In this document: one piece after another, positions 62,172 to 64,000 of the stretch | Numbering within the stretch: the first letter of the stretch is position 1 | How the letters are laid out: every line of letters begins with the position of its first letter | Source: JAHEGP01 sp963792875 | GTDB taxonomy: Bacteria; Pseudomonadota; Gammaproteobacteria; Pseudomonadales; JAHEGP01 | Assembly: GCA_963792875.1 (NCBI GenBank) | Contig: CAWBXV010000009.1 | Location: 1 to 64,000, forward strand | DNA: 64,000 nucleotides | Direction of reading: 5' to 3' | The notes under the pieces: model-generated | Databases searched by the model: none | Seen by the model: the letters and a program-made list of their open reading frames with translations, nothing else | Told to the model about the DNA's origin: nothing | Made by a program: the position numbers and the translations under genes

Positions 62172-63611
62172 TCAGCCCTTGGGCTTGCCCAGCACCGCGT
62201 CCCTGAGCTCGGCGTAGGACTCCTCCAGGCACTGCCGGTAAAACTGCGGATCGGGCATCTGATCGCGGTCGGCCAGCACCGTGATGGTCAGCAGCTCGTT
62301 CAGACTGAAGATCGCGTGGAACAGCCCCACGCCGGGGGTGAGCATACCCAGCAGGTACATCTTCACCAGCCTGGCGCCGTTGGCATAGAGGTCCATCTGC
62401 GGCCCCGGGACGTTGGTGACGACCGCGGGCGTGCCGGCCGGCAGAAACCGCGTCAACTCGCCCTCGCTGTAAAGCCTCGAGATCGGCTTGATCATGAACG
62501 GCGGCAGCAGGCCCCCGATCTTGAACGGGTGCGACAGCGGCGTGCCGATCAGCTTCTTGGCCTCACCGATGCCGGCGTGAATCCGCTGCAGGCGGGCGAC
62601 GGGGTCGGCGACGTCGGTGTGCATATAGGTCATCATCGAGGCGATGATATTGTTCTCGTCACTCACCACGCCGCGCTTGCGCATGTTGACCGGCAGGTTG
62701 ACCACCAGGCTCTGCTCGGGCAATTCGCCGTGGTGCTGCAGGTATTTGCGCAGTGCACCGCTACAGATGGCAACGCAGATGTCGTTGATGGTGGCATCGG
62801 TGGCCGCGCGCAACGCTTTCATTTCCGGCAGGGAGAATTCGGCCGCTTCCAGCGATCGATGGGGTCCCACCGGCTGATCGAAGCGCGTCTTCGGTCCCAT
62901 CGGCATCGGCGGCACTTCCTTGCGCGCCATTTTCACCAGCGTATCGGCCAGCTCCGATACCACCTTCACGGCCCCTCTCGCGTACGGCACCGCGTTTTTG
63001 ACCTTGTTGGTGAAAGCCCGGGTGACGATCTCAGCATCGCCCAGACGCGGCTGGCGGAAGTGGTCAGCGATATACTCGGCCTCGGCCTCGTCCTCTGGCT
63101 CCTCCGGCGGGTCCGGCTCCAGGTCGTGCAGCACGGCGAGGATGCGCTGCCCCAGATCGCCGTCAACCATGCAGTGATGCACCTTGATGTAGACCGCAAA
63201 ACTGCCCGGCGACACCCCCTCGACCCGATTCAGGCCCTCGATGACATTGCACTCCCACAGCGGGCGGGACAGGTCCATCTGGCGCGACGATATGCGCGCC
63301 ACCTGAATGCAGAGCTGGCGCCAGTCGCCCGGCTGCGGCAGCGCGATGTGGCGGATGTGGTACTCGACGTCGAAGCTGTCGTCGATGACCCAGTAGGGCC
63401 GGTCCAGCCGGCCCGGGACCTGAACCAGGCGGGTGCGGAATTTGGGCAGCGAGTGCATGCGCTGCTCGAAGTTCTTGATGATGTCCTTGAAGCGAACGAT
63501 GCCGCCCTTGGCGGTGGACGGGTCATAGATACCCATGAAGCCGATGTGCTGCGGCGTCCTCTCCGTCTCAAGGTTGATAAATATCGCATCCGTAAATCCC
63601 AACTGCTCCAT
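62172..63611 (-). CDS. Second WS/DGAT acyltransferase
   Basis: 479 residues from ATG 63611. MEQLGFTDAIFINLETERTP opens like WS/DGAT. The catalytic HHxxxDG is in YIKVHHCMVDGDLGQRILAV near residue 145; ATINDICVAICSGALRKYLQ, NLPVNMRKRGVVSDENNIIA and VVTNVPGPQMDLYANGARLV are the later conserved blocks. It would make wax esters or triacylglycerol from acyl-CoA. Its sequence differs clearly from the copy at 38.9-40.3 kb, so they are likely different substrate classes rather than a recent duplication. Divergent from the SDR gene, with a 250-base promoter region between. Confidence 0.9.
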   Translation of the reverse strand: MEQLGFTDAIFINLETERTPQHIGFMGIYDPSTAKGGIVRFKDIIKNFEQRMHSLPKFRTRLVQVPGRLDRPYWVIDDSFDVEYHIRHIALPQPGDWRQLCIQVARISSRQMDLSRPLWECNVIEGLNRVEGVSPGSFAVYIKVHHCMVDGDLGQRILAVLHDLEPDPPEEPEDEAEAEYIADHFRQPRLGDAEIVTRAFTNKVKNAVPYARGAVKVVSELADTLVKMARKEVPPMPMGPKTRFDQPVGPHRSLEAAEFSLPEMKALRAATDATINDICVAICSGALRKYLQHHGELPEQSLVVNLPVNMRKRGVVSDENNIIASMMTYMHTDVADPVARLQRIHAGIGEAKKLIGTPLSHPFKIGGLLPPFMIKPISRLYSEGELTRFLPAGTPAVVTNVPGPQMDLYANGARLVKMYLLGMLTPGVGLFHAIFSLNELLTITVLADRDQMPDPQFYRQCLEESYAELRDAVLGKPKG

Positions 63612-63864
63612 CGCGTCGACTCCCTCGTTGTTATTGGATGGGTAAAGACAACCCGGATTTACTACTACTCCGATCACCCCGCAAAGACAAGCCTCAAATA
63701 CCTCGCCATGAGCGGCAGCCCACGGGCTCCTCCCCCCAGCTCCGACCGCGCTCGCCAGCCCCATGCACTGTTTTCCGGGCTGTCCCACATCGTGTACCAT
63801 GGCGCTTCAGCCGCGGTACGTGAGGTCGCCGTCGCGCGGCACCTCGCCAGCCAGGAGCATGACT

Positions 63865-64000
63865 ATGGATACGTCGGCATTCGGAAACAAATACGGGCCA
63901 TGGGCCCTGATCGCGGGTGCCTCAGAGGGCATCGGCGAGGAGTTCGCGCGGCAGCTGGCCGCGGCGGGCCTGAATCTGGTGCTCATTGCGCGCCGTCAGG
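63865..64000 (+). CDS. Short-chain dehydrogenase/reductase, partial
   Basis: Only the first 45 residues lie in the window. ATG 63865 is preferred to 63859 because AGGAG then sits seven bases upstream. FGNKYGPWALIAGASEGIGE followed by EFARQLAAAGLNLVLIARR is the NAD(P)-binding TGxxxGIG region of SDR enzymes, here with AGASEGIG. Substrate unknown. It is divergent from the WS/DGAT gene and may work with lipid metabolism, an inference. Confidence 0.75.
   Translation, partial: MDTSAFGNKYGPWALIAGASEGIGEEFARQLAAAGLNLVLIARRQ

Overview
The window is a high-GC chromosomal segment from a Gammaproteobacterium. Support comes from the tRNA-Pro/tRNA-His pair, pabB-thrH-cysB synteny resembling Pseudomonas, ppsA with divergent ppsR, and two wax-ester-synthase (WS/DGAT) proteins. 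A marine, lipid-storing, propionyl-CoA-metabolising bacterium (Halieaceae-like or a relative) fits, but the genus cannot be fixed from sequence reading alone.

Bases 1 to about 8,735 are the right-hand part of a prophage whose structural genes lie off the left edge. Leftward genes are a holin-like fragment, a YkuD-motif lysis-region protein, a coiled-coil membrane protein, a Mor-type late activator, a RuvC-like resolvase and lambda P/O-like replication genes. The O-like gene carries an iteron origin. Rightward genes are a CI-type repressor, a RecE-like exonuclease with a SAP insert, an ERF annealase, a PrtN-like protein, a DUF4224 protein and a tyrosine integrase ending next to tRNA-His. The flanking modules (1-2.1 kb and 7.5-8.6 kb) are full of single-base frameshifts while the early genes are intact. 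This means either prophage decay or sequence error; a similar frameshift in folD favours some error.

Bases 8.7-31 kb are core chromosome: tRNAs, an MgtC/DUF4010 transporter, folD, ppsA/ppsR, and a leftward operon for propionyl-CoA to succinyl-CoA whose gene order follows the reaction order (carboxyltransferase, unusual biotin carboxylase-BCCP, epimerase, mutase, MeaB). Then come pabB, thrH, cysB, a 5'-nucleotidase, a fructosamine kinase, alr and a lytic transglycosylase.

Bases 31-48 kb hold a PepSY/PhoP-like/PhoQ-like set, a Kazal-type lipoprotein, HIT and family VIII esterase genes, an alcohol dehydrogenase, cupin/VOC genes, WS/DGAT, cytochrome b561, two envelope lipoproteins, and a cyanase, PP2C-kinase fusion and FNT channel cluster. 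A PhoH ATPase closes the block.

Bases 48-64 kb hold a secreted PIMT translationally coupled to a membrane spermidine-synthase-like protein, a DUF1611/M20/flavin-reductase operon, a pair of FAD oxidoreductases, and a cbb3 oxidase operon. Its last gene fuses CcoP to an AdhB-like triheme cytochrome (five heme c sites), which is the most distinctive system here. A second WS/DGAT and the start of an SDR gene end the window.
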